Shown: positions 22,276 to 33,300, counted from the stretch's first letter. The stretch: 64,000 nt of DNA from Talpa occidentalis (GCF_014898055.3 NW_023601543.1:60215782-60279781); one strand, 5' to 3'. Made by a program: numbers and translations. Notes: generated by a model from the letters alone, not told the origin.

Positions 22276-23555
22276 CAGCATCTATAAGCAGGGCCTTTTG
22301 GCTCAGGACTGGAAAACAACTGCAGTAGGGTCAGTAGGATGCTGAGTCTGGAACAATGGGGGAATAGCTATTTTGTTGTGAATTCCTCAAAGGGATCCCA
22401 ACATCAGTTTACATGAACTAGAAACCACCACTTGCTCTGAAGTTGTGAGATCAGGCACCTGAAAAATCTTGGTAACACCGACTCCAAATTATTCTCCTTA
22501 TAATTATCCCATCTCTGGCGTTGATGGCGGAGGCTTCACAGGAGAGAGGTTTGGGTTCCATGATTGTGTCAGTCCAAAGTGATCTCCCAACTCTCCATTT
22601 ATCCTTGATGTGACATAAACATGACAACTACTGTGTCTTACACAGTGCCGGGCACCTTGTCTTCTTTTGTGAAAAATATTTATGACATGAATGAACACAT
22701 TCCCTAACGAGCCTGTAAGTTCCAAAAAAGCAGGAGTACTGGCTCTCCTGCATTGTATTGTGTAAGGTACCCCCACTAAGCAAGCCTTCCATTAGGTGCT
22801 TCTGTTAATTTCCATTGATTGGAATCCACCTTTTTGGACGGGCGCTTCTGAACGCAATGGTAAGCTTACTTCAGGATTTAGGAAATATTTGCATCACTTT
22901 TAAGGAGATTATTGAATTCTAGAAGAGCTAATTTAAAAGCCTTTTTATTGAACCAAGAGTGAAGGTAATGAAAACCAATTTTGCAAAGTTAAAAAAAAAA
23001 AACAGTGAAGCTCTTAATAATAATTGTTTTTGAACTCCCCATTGCTTAACTCAATACATTTTGTTTCTTAGTAAAATTTTTCTTTCCTCTTGGGAACTCC
23101 TTAACCAATCCCAAACTTACACAATAATTGAAGTAGTTAACTACTCTGCCAAATGCAGATCATCTGCATGTGAACTACTTTTAAAAGCTCACTAGTATTG
23201 CTCATGGTGCAGAAACATTCTTGGAGGGTTCAGAAAATTCCTGGAGAGTCATTTCAGTTTTTTCAAGTCAAATTAAAGTATTATTAAATTTCATATTTTA
23301 TTAGATATAGCATGTCTGTTCCAACTGTATTCTTATGAAATTATTTCAGGGTATCTGGATTATTATATTCTCTGTCTCCATCATTGGATCTGTAGACGCT
23401 GGCTCTTTCCATGTGGTGGGACTCTGGGGGATTTGCAGCTTGCTTCTTTGTACTTTGATGTATTCCTTGAAAAAAAAATTTAATAAAGAGCATTTCTCAT
23501 TTTTATAAAATCAATATGTCATTACTTGATTTAAAAAAATTTATTTTCTGTGTTT
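22276..23555. other. Intergenic, nothing firm recognised
   Basis: 22660-22760 has weak L2-like wording (GCCTGTAAGTTCCAAAAAAGCAGG). A 90-codon minus frame at 22504-22776 shows no family resemblance. Confidence 0.35.
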
Positions 23556-23559
23556 CCGA

Positions 23560-23830
23560 TTCAGTTCAGACAATAAATACCTATTGAATTTCTACTATAT
23601 GCTAAGATAAAATACTGAGTAAGACAGGATCTCTTCCCTTGAGCTTTCAGCTCAGCAGGAGAGAAAAGTAAACAAAAACATATATGCCTGTGATTTGCGT
23701 AGAGGCCTGGGGAAATGGAACCTGGGCATGATATGGAGGACAAATAGAAACAGACCAGGAGGCTAGAGGCAGGAAAGGCAGAAGGGACAGGAAGAGCCAA
23801 GGCCTAGAGATAAGAGATAATGGGTTTTGT
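23560..23830 (+). mobile_element. L2-like fragment
   Basis: AATAAATACCTATTGAATTTC followed by CTACTATATGCTAAG, then CCCTTGAGCTTTCAGCTCAG, resembles the widespread old repeat pattern 'tattgagcacctactatgtgcc'. Orientation and family are uncertain. Confidence 0.4.
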
Positions 23831-24094
23831 GGGGCTTACTGCAAACCTCACTGGTACCACTGGTGTATAATGTGCTGGGCAGTCAGTATGGAGAGATGCT
23901 AGAGATGTCTGCAAAGATCAGCTCAAGAGGGCATCCTTGCTAATCCAAGCCAGTTATGCCATGCTGTGGAGCCTGGCAGGAAATGAAGCTCTGTGCATAG
24001 AAGGGTTTTTGAAAAAGAAAGAGGCAGTGCGAATATAAGTTAATTCAGTCACTCTGGAAAACCACATGGAAGTTCCTCAAAAAACTGAAAATGA

Positions 24095-24690
24095 GGGCCT
24101 GCCTGGTGGCGCAGGCGGTTGAGTGCCGCACTGTGAAGCTGTCCGCAGCCTCTGCAGCGCAGGTTCCATCCCGGCTGGCTGGGGAGAAACCCACATGGTG
24201 AAGCAGATCTCTCCTGTCTCACCCGCTGCTCCCCTCAGCAGTGTATTTCTTCAGTCTGCCTGTTCTGTTCCTTGCTCTGTCTCTGGTGAATCCTCTCACC
24301 CTCCTGCGCATCTGGCCTGTACCCAGCTGCTGCTTCTTTTTTTTTTTATATATAGAGGCATGTTTTTATTTATTTATTTGTTTGTTTGTTTGTTTGTTTT
24401 GTTTATACATGCACTGGGTACAGTCAGAAGCGCGGGAGGGTGAGAGAATTCACCAGAGCCAGAGCGGGGAGCAGAGCAGGCAGAGGGACCGAAGTACACT
24501 GCTGAGGGGAGCAGCAGGTGGCAGGAGAGGTCTGTGCACCATGTGGGACCCTCCTCCAGTGGCCGGGGAGCAGCCGGGGATAGAACCGGCGCTGCAGAGG
24601 CCGCGGGCAGCTTCGCAACCCAGCGCTCAACCACTGCGCCACCGGGGAGACCCTGTACCCAGCTTCTTGATAAAAATAAATAAATCTTAA
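24095..24690 (+). mobile_element. tRNA-derived SINE containing a second SINE
   Basis: The outer plus-strand copy begins GGGCCTGCCTGGTGGCGCAG and ends in AAATAAATC. Its perfect 16-bp target duplication is AAAAAACTGAAAATGA at 24079-24094 and 24691-24706. The copy is split near its tail by a minus-strand SINE. Confidence 0.95.
24329..24652 (-). mobile_element. SINE nested in a SINE, opposite strand
   Basis: Minus-strand copy with a tail of poly-T, ATATATAGAGGCATG and TTTG repeats, ending CGCCACCGGGGAGACC. The target duplication CTGTACCCAGCT (24317-24328 and 24653-24664) is the host SINE's own tail sequence. Confidence 0.93.
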
Positions 24691-24879
24691 AAAAAACTGA
24701 AAATGAAACTACCTTATGCGTCAGCAATCCCACTGCTGGGTATATGTCCAAAGGAAATGGAAATAATATATTAGAGACATGTATTCCCATGTTTGTTACA
24801 GCATTATTCACAATAGCCAAGATATGGTAACAACTCATGTGTCCATCAACAGATGAGTGACTAAAGAAGGTGTGATATA

Positions 24880-25091
24880 CCTCACATAACATTTCGGTCA
24901 ATGACAGATTCCATATGCATATACTACTAAGCTTATAATAGTTACATGTATATAGGTAAATATCTATCTTAGACTTGTAGTAGGCTATGCCATCTAGGTT
25001 TGTGTAAGTATACTTAATGACATCTACACAAGGAAATCACCTGAAGACACATTCTCAGGGTGCATCTCTGTTGTTAAGTTACACATAACTG
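24880..25091 (+). mobile_element. Tigger2/MER2-group DNA transposon remnant
   Basis: A 212-bp internally deleted element. CATAACATTTCGGTCAATGAC matches one terminal region. GTAGTAGGCTATGCCATC and TAGGTTTGTGTAAGTATAC match the other. It sits at a TA (24878-24879 and 25092-25093) within L1, as expected for a Tc1/pogo-type transposon. No transposase remains. Confidence 0.8.
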
Positions 25092-25154
25092 TATATAATG
25101 GAATAGTATTCAGTTGTGAGAAAAATGGAAACCAACATGGAAGTGAAATGAGGT

Positions 25155-26842
25155 TATGGGGTGGGGGCTACAATTGTAAGACCACTCAGGCTCAGGGAAC
25201 AACAATGGGGTTTATTTAACAAACAGAGAAAACAAAAGTCTCTAAGACCACAAGTAGCCGGCTGTCTCACCCCAGATAGTATCCACAGTGTCCAGAAGTC
25301 CCAAATAAAAGGCACTCATCCAAGATGGTGTTGTCCTGTCAATGAGGGCCTGGAGCTCATGGTGCACCAGCAAGTAGCAGGCCAGGATCCAATTTCCCAA
25401 GGCTGGAGGCGCTCACAGGTGAGGCCACTGAGATGACACCATAGTCTGAAAGTCAGGATGGACAGATCAGGCGATGGACCAGACAGCAATGGAGGCAGCA
25501 GCACCGGGAGGCAATACCACTGGAGGATTAATAGCTTTCAGAGGTGACCCGAACAGTCTGGTCACCCATTAACAGTGTTGGGCAGCACTGGCCAGTAGTG
25601 CTGGTCACCTAGTCACTAGTGTTACAGCTCATTGTGAGTTATTGGCCCACACCAACAACAGACAGCTCCTTGAGGCACCAGGCCTCAGGCAATGTCAGAG
25701 GCAGGACAAAGGCAGGTGCTGTGGCCTCCAGCTTCTGCCAAGCTCTTCAGCTTTTCTGAGAAGCTTTTCAACTTCTCTTCTTCCTTGGGATGTTGGCTGT
25801 TAGATGCATCTGAGAGCATCCAGTCCGAGTGAGCAAGTGTCCAATCAGAGTGAGTTCAAGTCTGTAGTGGCAGGAATGGACATGGAGCAGGTTTTCTGAT
25901 CCAGCAGACCAGGTAAAGGAGGAGTCCTGGAGACCTCGGTGGATTTTCAGGCTTTTATTGGGATTTACCAGGTACACAACAGGCAGGGGTGCTGAGGGGC
26001 TGGGAGGCTGGCAGGCCTCCCAGCTACCCCGCAAGTCTTCACTCTATCTGGGCTCTCTGTCATTCTCTGGTGGTCTTTGCTCTCTGCTCTTCCATTCGTT
26101 CAGCTTCTCTCTCTGCTTCTGTTCATTCTTGGCTTCTGCTGGCATCCCTGCGATGCCGCCCCTAAAAGACCAGTCTCAGCCCAGGTGAATCCCATCTACC
26201 TATGCCCACACCCTACCCCAGGTGCCCGCCATCAGGCATACATTCAGGACTGCAGGGTTCCGTCATCTATCCTGATGGTGGGAGGGCAGAAAAACCTGAT
26301 ACTTATTACCTTACCCTACAAAGTCTCAGAGAGTGCAGGAGCCCAGGAGAACGCTGCAGGCCAGCAGTCCTGAGCTGGCTTCCCTCCTGATGTATGTCCC
26401 CTTTCAGGTCCCCCACCTATCAGTCTGAACCGGTTTCAATCCTATGGCTGATTGGCCCATTTACCAATCAGCTCATAGCTCACACCTGATAGGTCCATCC
26501 CACAGTCCAGGAACCAAATGCACTCTACTGCTTGCAACTAGAGGCAGCCCCAGAGCTGGAGCTGGCCCGCAGGGGCACATGCTCCTCTTTACAGCCCTGA
26601 ACCAGGGACTGCGTGCTCCCCGGCAGTGTTGTAGGGGAACCAGGGCTGCCCGCCATCACTGCTGGCCTCTGCCTGCAGCCTGAGCCCCAGGGGGGGCCAC
26701 AGGTGACAGGCAGTAAAGTGCCCACCACCTGCTGCTGCTTGCACTGCCACAAGCAGTGCTCTGGGGCCTGGTGCCTACCAGAGGGAGGCGTCTCGGATTT
26801 CAGATGGACATTAAGGGCTTTGTACTAAGTGTGCTAAGCCAG
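25155..26842 (-). mobile_element. Longer LTR or ERV fragment, host of solo LTR A
   Basis: This non-L1 block separates two parts of an L1. On the minus strand it runs from CTGGCTTAGCACACTTAG, through paired CCAAT motifs (26441-26470 read reversed), to AATAAACCCCATTGTTG and CTGAGTGGTCTTACA near 25183. That layout is LTR-like (about 1.2 kb without LTR A). Both boundaries and the target duplication are unresolved; internal ERV sequence is an alternative. Confidence 0.5.
25863..26320 (-). mobile_element. Solo LTR A (458 bp)
   Basis: Minus-strand member of the clustered LTR family. The outer edges are TGTAGTGG at the low end and CCTTACCCTACA at the high end. The perfect 5-bp target duplication is AAGTC (25858-25862 and 26321-26325). 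On the minus strand it shows the U3 stem arms (one mismatch) and the poly(A) signal in CCCAATAAAAGCC. No coding region is attached. Confidence 0.92.
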
Positions 26843-27272
26843 TGTAGGGTAAGGTAAAAAGGTATCAGGCTTTTCTGCCCTCCCGCCATTAGGATGATGA
26901 TGGACCCCTGCAGTCCTGAATGCATGCCTGATGGCGGGCACCTGGAGTGGGGTGTGGGCATGCCTAGGTGGGTACACCTGGGCTGAGAGACAGGGCTTAT
27001 AAGGGTGGCATCACGGGGATGCCAGTGGAAGAGCAGAGCAAACGAGAGAGGAACAGCAGAACCGTGAGAGAATGCTGGCGAGCCCAGAAAGAGTGAAGAC
27101 TTGCTGGGGCCTGGGAAGCCTGCCGGCCTCCCAGTCCCCCAGCACCCCTGCCTGTTGTGTACCTGGTAAATCCCAATAAAAACCTGCAAAAGCTACTGAG
27201 GCCTCCAGGACTCTCCTTTACCCAGTCTGCTCGGGTCATAGAGATCCTGTTCTGTGCCCTTCCTGCACTACA
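26843..27272 (+). mobile_element. Solo LTR B (430 bp)
   Basis: Plus-strand copy from TGTAGGGTAAGG to TGCACTACA. The perfect 5-bp target duplication is GCCAG (26838-26842 and 27273-27277). It has a TATA-like TTATAAG near 26998 and a poly(A) signal in CCCAATAAAAACC near 27175. The right copy of the duplication lies directly in L1 sequence. Confidence 0.93.
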
Positions 27273-27953
27273 GCCAGGAAGAGAAAGACAAATATCAATA
27301 GTATCACTTCCATGTGGACTCTAAAAAAGCTGAACTCGTGAAACAGTACAATTTGGGTTACCAGGGCCTGGGGGATGGGGGAATTAAGGAGATGTTAAGG
27401 ATACAAATAACCAGTAACTAGTAAGTGAGTAGTTCTGGAACTCTAACACACAGCATAGTGATTATAGTCAACAATACTGTATTATAAACTTCAAAGTTGC
27501 TAAGAGACTAGGTCATAAATATCCTCACCACAAAAATGAAATAATAAGTACATGACATGATAGAGGTGGTTGCTAAAGTTAGGATGATAATCTCATTGTA
27601 TCAAATGTATCACATCAACATCTTGTACACTTTACAGTTACATAATGTTATATATTAAGAATATCTTAATAAATATTTAAAGAATAAAAATGGAGTAATA
27701 AAAATACATGACAAAATAGAAGAAAGTGACAAGGTCTGATTTGTGATTTAGGGAAATCGCTCAGATAGCACTGGGAGAGGGTGCAAGGCTGGCAAGACTA
27801 GGCACTGAGATCAGTTAGGTTTTTGCCATTTCCAAAAAAATGATGGCTTGCACTAAAGTAGAGAAATGGGCGGTGAGTTTGAAGTATATTTAGTAGGTAG
27901 AATTTCCAGGGTTTGGTATTTGATTGGCTGTGGAGGGTAAGACGATTATTCAC

Positions 27954-28462
27954 TGTAGGGTAAACGAATTAATCAGGCTTTTTGTGCCAATAGCCTCTGT
28001 GGTTATCACCGGTGGCCTTGATCGTGTTGATGCAAGAGGGCACGTGGGAGCGTGGGCACGGGGCACACATGCCGGATTGTGGACACCTGGAGTATGGGTG
28101 TGAGCCTGGGTAAGTGTGCACACCCGAGCCTTGAGGCTAGATAAAAACAGCGGCAGCAAGAGCTCTGAGAGGACAGGCGACGTGACTACAGAAGGGGCGC
28201 GGCCACAAGACAACGTGAGAGCACAGAGGAGCATAAGATTCGTGGGGAGCTGGGAGGCTTGGTTGCCTGCCTGCCTCCCAGGCCCTCCCCACCCTGCTCG
28301 TGCCTGCCTCCTTGCATGCCAGCCTCCCTGCCTGGTGTGCCTGTGCGCCTGGTTCCCTGAGAGAGCATTAAAGCCTGTAAAATCCACCGAAGGCTTGGGG
28401 ACTCTCCTTTATCCATCTGCCTGAATCCAAAGTGAACCTGCCCTGTGCTTGCTGGCACAAGA
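27954..28462 (+). mobile_element. LTR C, divergent relative of the clustered family
   Basis: Plus strand. It starts TGTAGGGTAAAC like the other copies. It has ATCAGGCTTTTTGTGCC, a TAGATAAAAACAG promoter-like block, CATTAAAGCCTGTAAAATCC in place of AATAAAAGCCTG, and a closing GGACTCTCCTTTATCC. The middle differs greatly from LTRs A, B and D-F. The possible duplication TTCAC/CTCAC (27949-27953 and 28463-28467) would give a non-canonical right end. The end is approximate. Confidence 0.75.
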
Positions 28463-28520
28463 CTCACCAAAGGGCACAGAACTTGAGGTTTCTGGCTATG
28501 TGCACTTTGTGTTTTTTGAG

Positions 28521-28953
28521 TGTAGGGTAAGGTAAAAAGTATCAGGCTTTTCTGCCCCCCCCGCCATCAGGATAGATGATGGATCCTTGAGGTCCTGAAT
28601 GCATGCCTGATGGCGGGCACCTGGAGTAGGGTGTGGGCATAGGTAGATGGGATTCACCTGGGCTAAGTCTGGGTTTTTAAGGGCGGTGTCATGGAGACGC
28701 CAGTAGAAGCGGAGAACGAACAGAAGCAGAGAAGCAGAACCGCGAGAGAGAAGGCCGGAGAGCCCAGAAAGAGTAAAGACTTGCTGGGGGACGGGAGGCC
28801 TGCCAGCCTCCTGGCCCTGAGCCCCGCTGCCTGCCGGGTGCCCGGTAAATCCCAATAAAAGCCTGCAAAAGCCACTGAGGGCTCCAGGACTCCTCCTTTA
28901 CGCGGTCTGCTGGATCAGAAAACCTGCCCTGTGGCCCATTCTTGCCCTTTACA
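28521..28953 (+). mobile_element. Solo LTR D (433 bp)
   Basis: Plus-strand copy from TGTAGGGTAAGG to CCTTTACA. The perfect 5-bp target duplication is TTGAG (28516-28520 and 28954-28958). It has a TTTTTAAGGG TATA-like element near 28674, a poly(A) signal near 28853, and perfect inverted-repeat arms at 28560-28571 and 28606-28617. Confidence 0.94.
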
Positions 28954-29382
28954 TTGAGTTACAGCTGTCTTTGGAAGACCCCAGAGGTCTTGTACTCTGA
29001 AGCTCAGAGTTCAGATTCTAGGCTAGGGCACGGATTATGAGCACCTATAATTAAAGCTGTGAGGTCAGGTAAAGTCAATTAGAGAGCACGTGTGATGAAT
29101 TTTGGACTGAGGATCGCACCTTAGAATCAGGTAGATTGAGAGAGAAGGTTGAAGGAGAGAGAGAAACAACAGGGGTGGGGGGTGTTGCAAAGACCAGGAG
29201 AGGGCAATGCCATCGGAGCTGGAGTACTAGCCACGTCCCGGAAGGAACCTGCGGATCACCCTGTCAAATACTCAGGACAATCCAGAAGGTAAAGTTGGAA
29301 AAATGCCCATTGGGGTTGGCAATCAGAAGGTCATTTGTGACTTTTGTCAGAGCTGTTTTAGTGCAGGGGTTAAGTAGATCTG

Positions 29383-29829
29383 TGTAGCAGGAGGAAGAGA
29401 CGGAGCAAGATCTCTATGACCTGAGCAGACAGGTAAAGGAAAAGAGTCCTGGAGCCCTCAGTGGCTTTTGTAGGCTTTTATCGGAATTTACCAGGTGCAC
29501 AGCAGGCAGGGGTGCAGGGGGTGGGGGGCAGAGGCTGGCAGGCCTCCTATCCTCCAGCAAATCTTCACTCCGGGCTCTCCAGCTTTTCTCTCGTGGTCTT
29601 GTTCTCTGTTCCTTTCGCTCTCTCGCTCTGCTGGCGTTCCTGTGATGCTGGCGTTCCTGTGACGCTGTCCTTATAAGCCCAGTCACTCAGCCCAGGTGAA
29701 TCCCATCTACCTATGCCCACACCCTATTCTAGGTGCCCGCCATCAGGCATGCATTCAGGACCGCAGGGATCCATCATCTATCCTAATGGCAGGAGGGCAG
29801 AAAAGTCTGATACTTCACCTTACCCTACA
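29383..29829 (-). mobile_element. Solo LTR E (447 bp)
   Basis: Minus-strand copy from TGTAGCAGGAGG to CACCTTACCCTACA. The target duplication is ATCTG (29378-29382) versus ATATG (29830-29834), 4 of 5 matching. A CTTATAAG box lies near 29670. The unit CTGGCGTTCCTGTGA occurs twice in tandem near 29631-29662, a difference from the sister copies. Confidence 0.9.
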
Positions 29830-29834
29830 ATATG

Positions 29835-30533
29835 TTACCCCTGATCTTTGTGAGGTCACATCTATAGTTAAGACTTTTCCCACCTAAGCCCGTCTCAGCC
29901 AACCAAGCTTCTTTGTATCGCCATTGCTCTCTCACCTGTCATTTCACTAAAAGGGTAGCTCCTGGAGCATTCCAGCCTCGTTTGGCCCACAGGCCTCTCT
30001 CTACTTGTCCTGCAGTTTACTGGTTTCCAAGGCTGAGAAATAATCCAGCCTGGGGCAAGGCAGGTAGCACCTCATTGCTCACCGCTCTGGTTTGCAGAGT
30101 CTGCTACAATTTTGGACCCTGGGAGTTTTCCCTGCTTCCTTTAAACTCAGTTATTATTTAAAAGAAGGTTGTGCTGGTAACTAAATAAAAGTAGCTTGCC
30201 ATATTTTAATCTAGGCTTTACATATGTCTCTAATTAGCAGCAGGGGTGAGAGAGGAGATTCAAGAACATCTACTGTCTAATATTGTCAGAAATGAAAAAA
30301 TACTTTTCCTGTACATTTAAATACACCAAATTTTCCCTAGTCGTACATCTACCTTATTTCACAAAACACCTTACCTTGAACTTTAGTTTTCTAAAGTTCT
30401 TCTGAAATCTAAAATGCTCTTTGGGAATTTTCACCTATTCATTGTTGGGATGTATCATTCATTTAATGTTACTGGGTTCAATTTTCTAAGATTTTATTGA
30501 GAATATTAGCATCTGTATTCAAGGTGAGATTTA
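29835..30533. other. Sequence between LTRs E and F, nothing recognised
   Basis: The 82-codon frame at 29913-30161 has no family resemblance. No repeat that I can name. Confidence 0.4.
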
Positions 30534-30538
30534 CTCAT

Positions 30539-30968
30539 TGTAGGGTATGGAAAAATGCCAGGCTTTTCTGCCCTCCCACCGTCAGGATAGATGATGGATC
30601 CTTGCGGTCCTGAATGCATGCCTGATGGCGGCACCTGGAGTGGGGTGTGGGCATAGGTAGATGGGATTCACCTGGGCTAAGACTGGGCTTTTAAGGGCGG
30701 TGTCACGGGGACGCCAGCAGCAGCAGTAGAAGCCGAGAGAGAAGCAAGAGAAGCAGAAGCCAAGAGAAGGCCAGAGAGCCCAGATAGTGAGGATTTGCTG
30801 GGGGCTGGGAGGACTGCCAGACTCCCGGCCCCCCAGCACCCCTGCCTGCCATGTGCCTGGTGAACCCCAATAAAAGACCTGCAAAACCCCTGAGGGCTCC
30901 AGAACTCCTCCTTCACCCCGTCTGCTGGATCCTAGAAAACCTGCACCGTGTCTATTCCTGACTTTACA
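30539..30968 (+). mobile_element. Solo LTR F (430 bp)
   Basis: Plus-strand copy from TGTAGGGTATGG to GACTTTACA. The perfect 5-bp target duplication is CTCAT (30534-30538 and 30969-30973). The poly(A) signal lies in CCCCAATAAAAGACC near 30868. A CAG-rich stretch (GCCAGCAGCAGCAG) near 30713 is specific to this copy. Confidence 0.94.
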
Positions 30969-31054
30969 CTCATAGTTTTTCTTCTTTTCTCCCATCTCTT
31001 CATTCTTTCTCTCTTCTTTCCCTCTCTTCCTTCCCTTTCTTTCTTAGCACTCTT

Positions 31055-31170
31055 TGAAATTTTATTTTATTTTTTGTTTTTAAATGAAATAATATTTGGA
31101 TACCCTCATCAGGTATCACCATCATAGTGCACCCACCACCAACTCACCCATATTCCACCACCATAGTCCA
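31055..31170 (-). mobile_element. L1 3' UTR fragment
   Basis: Short minus-strand L1 tail: T-rich start, then CACCACCAACTCACCC and CCACCATAGTCCATTG, shared with the L1 3' UTR at 59500. Confidence 0.65.
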
Positions 31171-31369
31171 TTGTCTTAGCACTCTCTTTATCTGATATCA
31201 GTATTAAGGCTATGCTACTTAGCACCACAGAAAGAAAGTTGGCAAATTAATATTCTTAAATTCCATTAAATTCTCTGGGCTTGGTGACTTTTTAGTAGTA
31301 GATCTTGAATTATTTTGTACATTTCTTCAATGGTAATTTGTTTATTCAGATTTTCCATTTTTTATTTTT

Positions 31370-32300
31370 GTAATTATAGAATAAAATTGACTATTTCTCT
31401 TTTGGTGTATGTTTCTATGAATTTTAATACATGTAGATTTGTTTTACTCCTACCACAATCAACATACAGAACAATTGAGACATCCCAAAACACACTCCCC
31501 TTTCTAGCCCTCACCTCTAACTCCTGGCAACCACAGTTCTGTTCTTTATTACCATAACTTTGTCTTTACAAGAATGTCATGTGAATGGAATCATACCATG
31601 TGGAACCTAAAGTCAGGATTTCTTTATGTAGCAAAATGCATCTGAGATTTATCCAAAGTGTGGAGTGTATTGGTAGTTCATTTTGTAGTAGAGTAGTATT
31701 TAATTTTATGGCTGTACCACAGTTTATCCATTCACTCATTGAAAGACATTTGTGGTGTTTCCAATTTGGGGCTACTACAGTTAAAACTATTAGGAATGTT
31801 TGCACACATGTTGTTGAGGATTTAAATTTTCATTTCTTTATGGTAAGTTCCCACAAGTAGCATTTCTAGGTCACATGATAAATATATGTTTATAAGAAAC
31901 TGCTCAACCATTTTCCACAGCAGCTCCACCATTTTGCATTCCCTGAAGCAGTGTCTGAGAGTTCCAGCCTCACTCATTTTTGTTCACTTAATTTTTTTTT
32001 AAGATTTTATTTTTATTTATTTATACAAGCACTGGGTACAGTCAGAAGCGCGGGAGGGTGAAAGAATTAACCAGAGCCAGAGCAGGGAGCAGGGCAGGCA
32101 AAAGGACCGGCATGAGGGGAGCAGCGGGCAGCAGGAGAGGTCTGCGCGCCATGTAGGACCCTCCTCTGGTGGCCGGGGAGCAGCCGGGGATTGAACTGGT
32201 GCTGCAGAGGCTGCAGGCAGCTTCGCAACCCAGTGCTCAACCACTGCGCCACTGGGGAGGCCTCACTTGATTTGTTTTTTAACTGTGTTGTTCTATAATG
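31370..32300 (-). mobile_element. L1M fragment, interrupted by a SINE
   Basis: Minus-strand L1 3' half. It has CAACATACAGAACAATTGAG, AACTCCTGGCAACCACAG, ATGTCATGTGAATGGAATCATACC, and CATTTCTAGGTCACATGATAAA. A SINE at 31995-32262 breaks it. Confidence 0.75.
31995..32262 (-). mobile_element. tRNA-derived SINE
   Basis: Minus-strand copy from AAGATTTTATTTTTATTTAT to CGCCACTGGGGAGGCC. The target duplication is TCACTTAATTT (31984-31994) versus TCACTTGATTT (32263-32273). Confidence 0.93.
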
Positions 32301-32689
32301 TTGATGGTGGCTTGTTGCCACATATATTTGATAAATTTTCGTAGTGAATATTTGTGACTGAAATGCATTTTTATTTATTTGCTTTGTGATTTGTTGTTTT
32401 TCCACTAACTGGGGAATTATGTCTTTCAACCATGGTGGAAAATCCGTAGTTATTACAACTTTGATGCTTGTTTTTTTCCACATTCTCTCGAGTTTATCTG
32501 TTCGGAACTTTATTAAGTCTTGGTTTTCATGTTTTCTACATGCCTCTTTATCTCTCATTCATATTTTCCAGCTCTTATTTTCTGTGTTTCTTTCTGGGAA
32601 ATTTCCTGAGAGATGTCTTCGAAGTCACAATTCTTTCTTCAAATACATCTAACTCCTTAAATTGTCAACTGAGTTCGATTGTTTTGTTT

Positions 32690-33300
32690 TTTATTTAGGA
32701 GCTATTGGTTGGCAACACTATGTTTTAGGAGTACAGGTTCATATTATTTGTTCTGTATATCCCAAATATGAGTGGGATCATTGGTATTTGTCTTTTTCTT
32801 TCTGACTTATTCACTTAACATAAGCTCCTCAAATTCCAGCTATAGTTTAAATGGTAAGATTTCATTTTTTTTCTTTATAGCTGTGTAGCATTTCATTGTG
32901 TATCTATGCCGTATCTTCATTATCCAATCAACCTTCAATGGACACGCCGTAAATAGTGCTGCAATGAACATAGGAGTGCATTCATAATTTCAAATTAGTG
33001 TTTTCCTATTTTTCAGATGAACACCTAGAAGTTGAATTCCTGGATAATAAGGCAATTCTATTTTTAATTTTTGAGGAAACTCCATGCAGTTTTCCAAAAT
33101 GGCTACACCAGTTGACATTCCCAGCAACAGTGTATGAAGGTTTCTTTTTCTCCACACCCTCCACAACACTTAATTCTTACTGAGATTTTAATTTTAGGGG
33201 TTATACTCGTCATTTCTAGAGGTCATATTCCCTCATCTTTGTATATTAAAAAGTTAAAATTTTTATTTAAAATATTTATTTTACAGTATTTACTTTCGAT
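32690..33300 (-). mobile_element. L1 3' fragment
   Basis: Minus-strand L1: AACACTATGTTTTAGGAGTAC, CTGACTTATTCACTTAACAT, CATTTCATTGTGTATCTATG, GAACACCTAGAAGTTG, CTACACCAGTTGACATTCCC. Confidence 0.75.

Larger units (their letters stand above)
24015..27690 (+). mobile_element. Old L1 3' end carrying multiple nested insertions
   Basis: Plus-strand L1 pieces that join when the insertions are removed. 24015-24094 (CACTCTGGAAAACCACATGG), 24707-24879 (CAATCCCACTGCTGGGTATA and CATCAACAGATGAGTG), 25092-25154 (ATGGAATAGTATTCAG and AAGTGAAATGAG), then 27278-27690 (GAAAGACAAATATCAATAG, AAAAAAGCTGAACTCGTGAAAC, GGTTACCAGGGCCTGGGGG). Insertions are a SINE pair, a Tigger-type remnant, a long LTR and solo LTRs A and B. 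Confidence 0.85.

Noticed and set aside
28116..28470. Overlapping Cys/Ala/Pro-rich frames in the LTR cluster
   Set aside because: They are readings through GC-richer LTRs, which carry no coding sequence.
25155..30968. A tandem array of similar units, considered as a CRISPR-like or satellite array
   Set aside because: The units are in both orientations with unequal unique spacing and individual target duplications, so they are separate LTR insertions.
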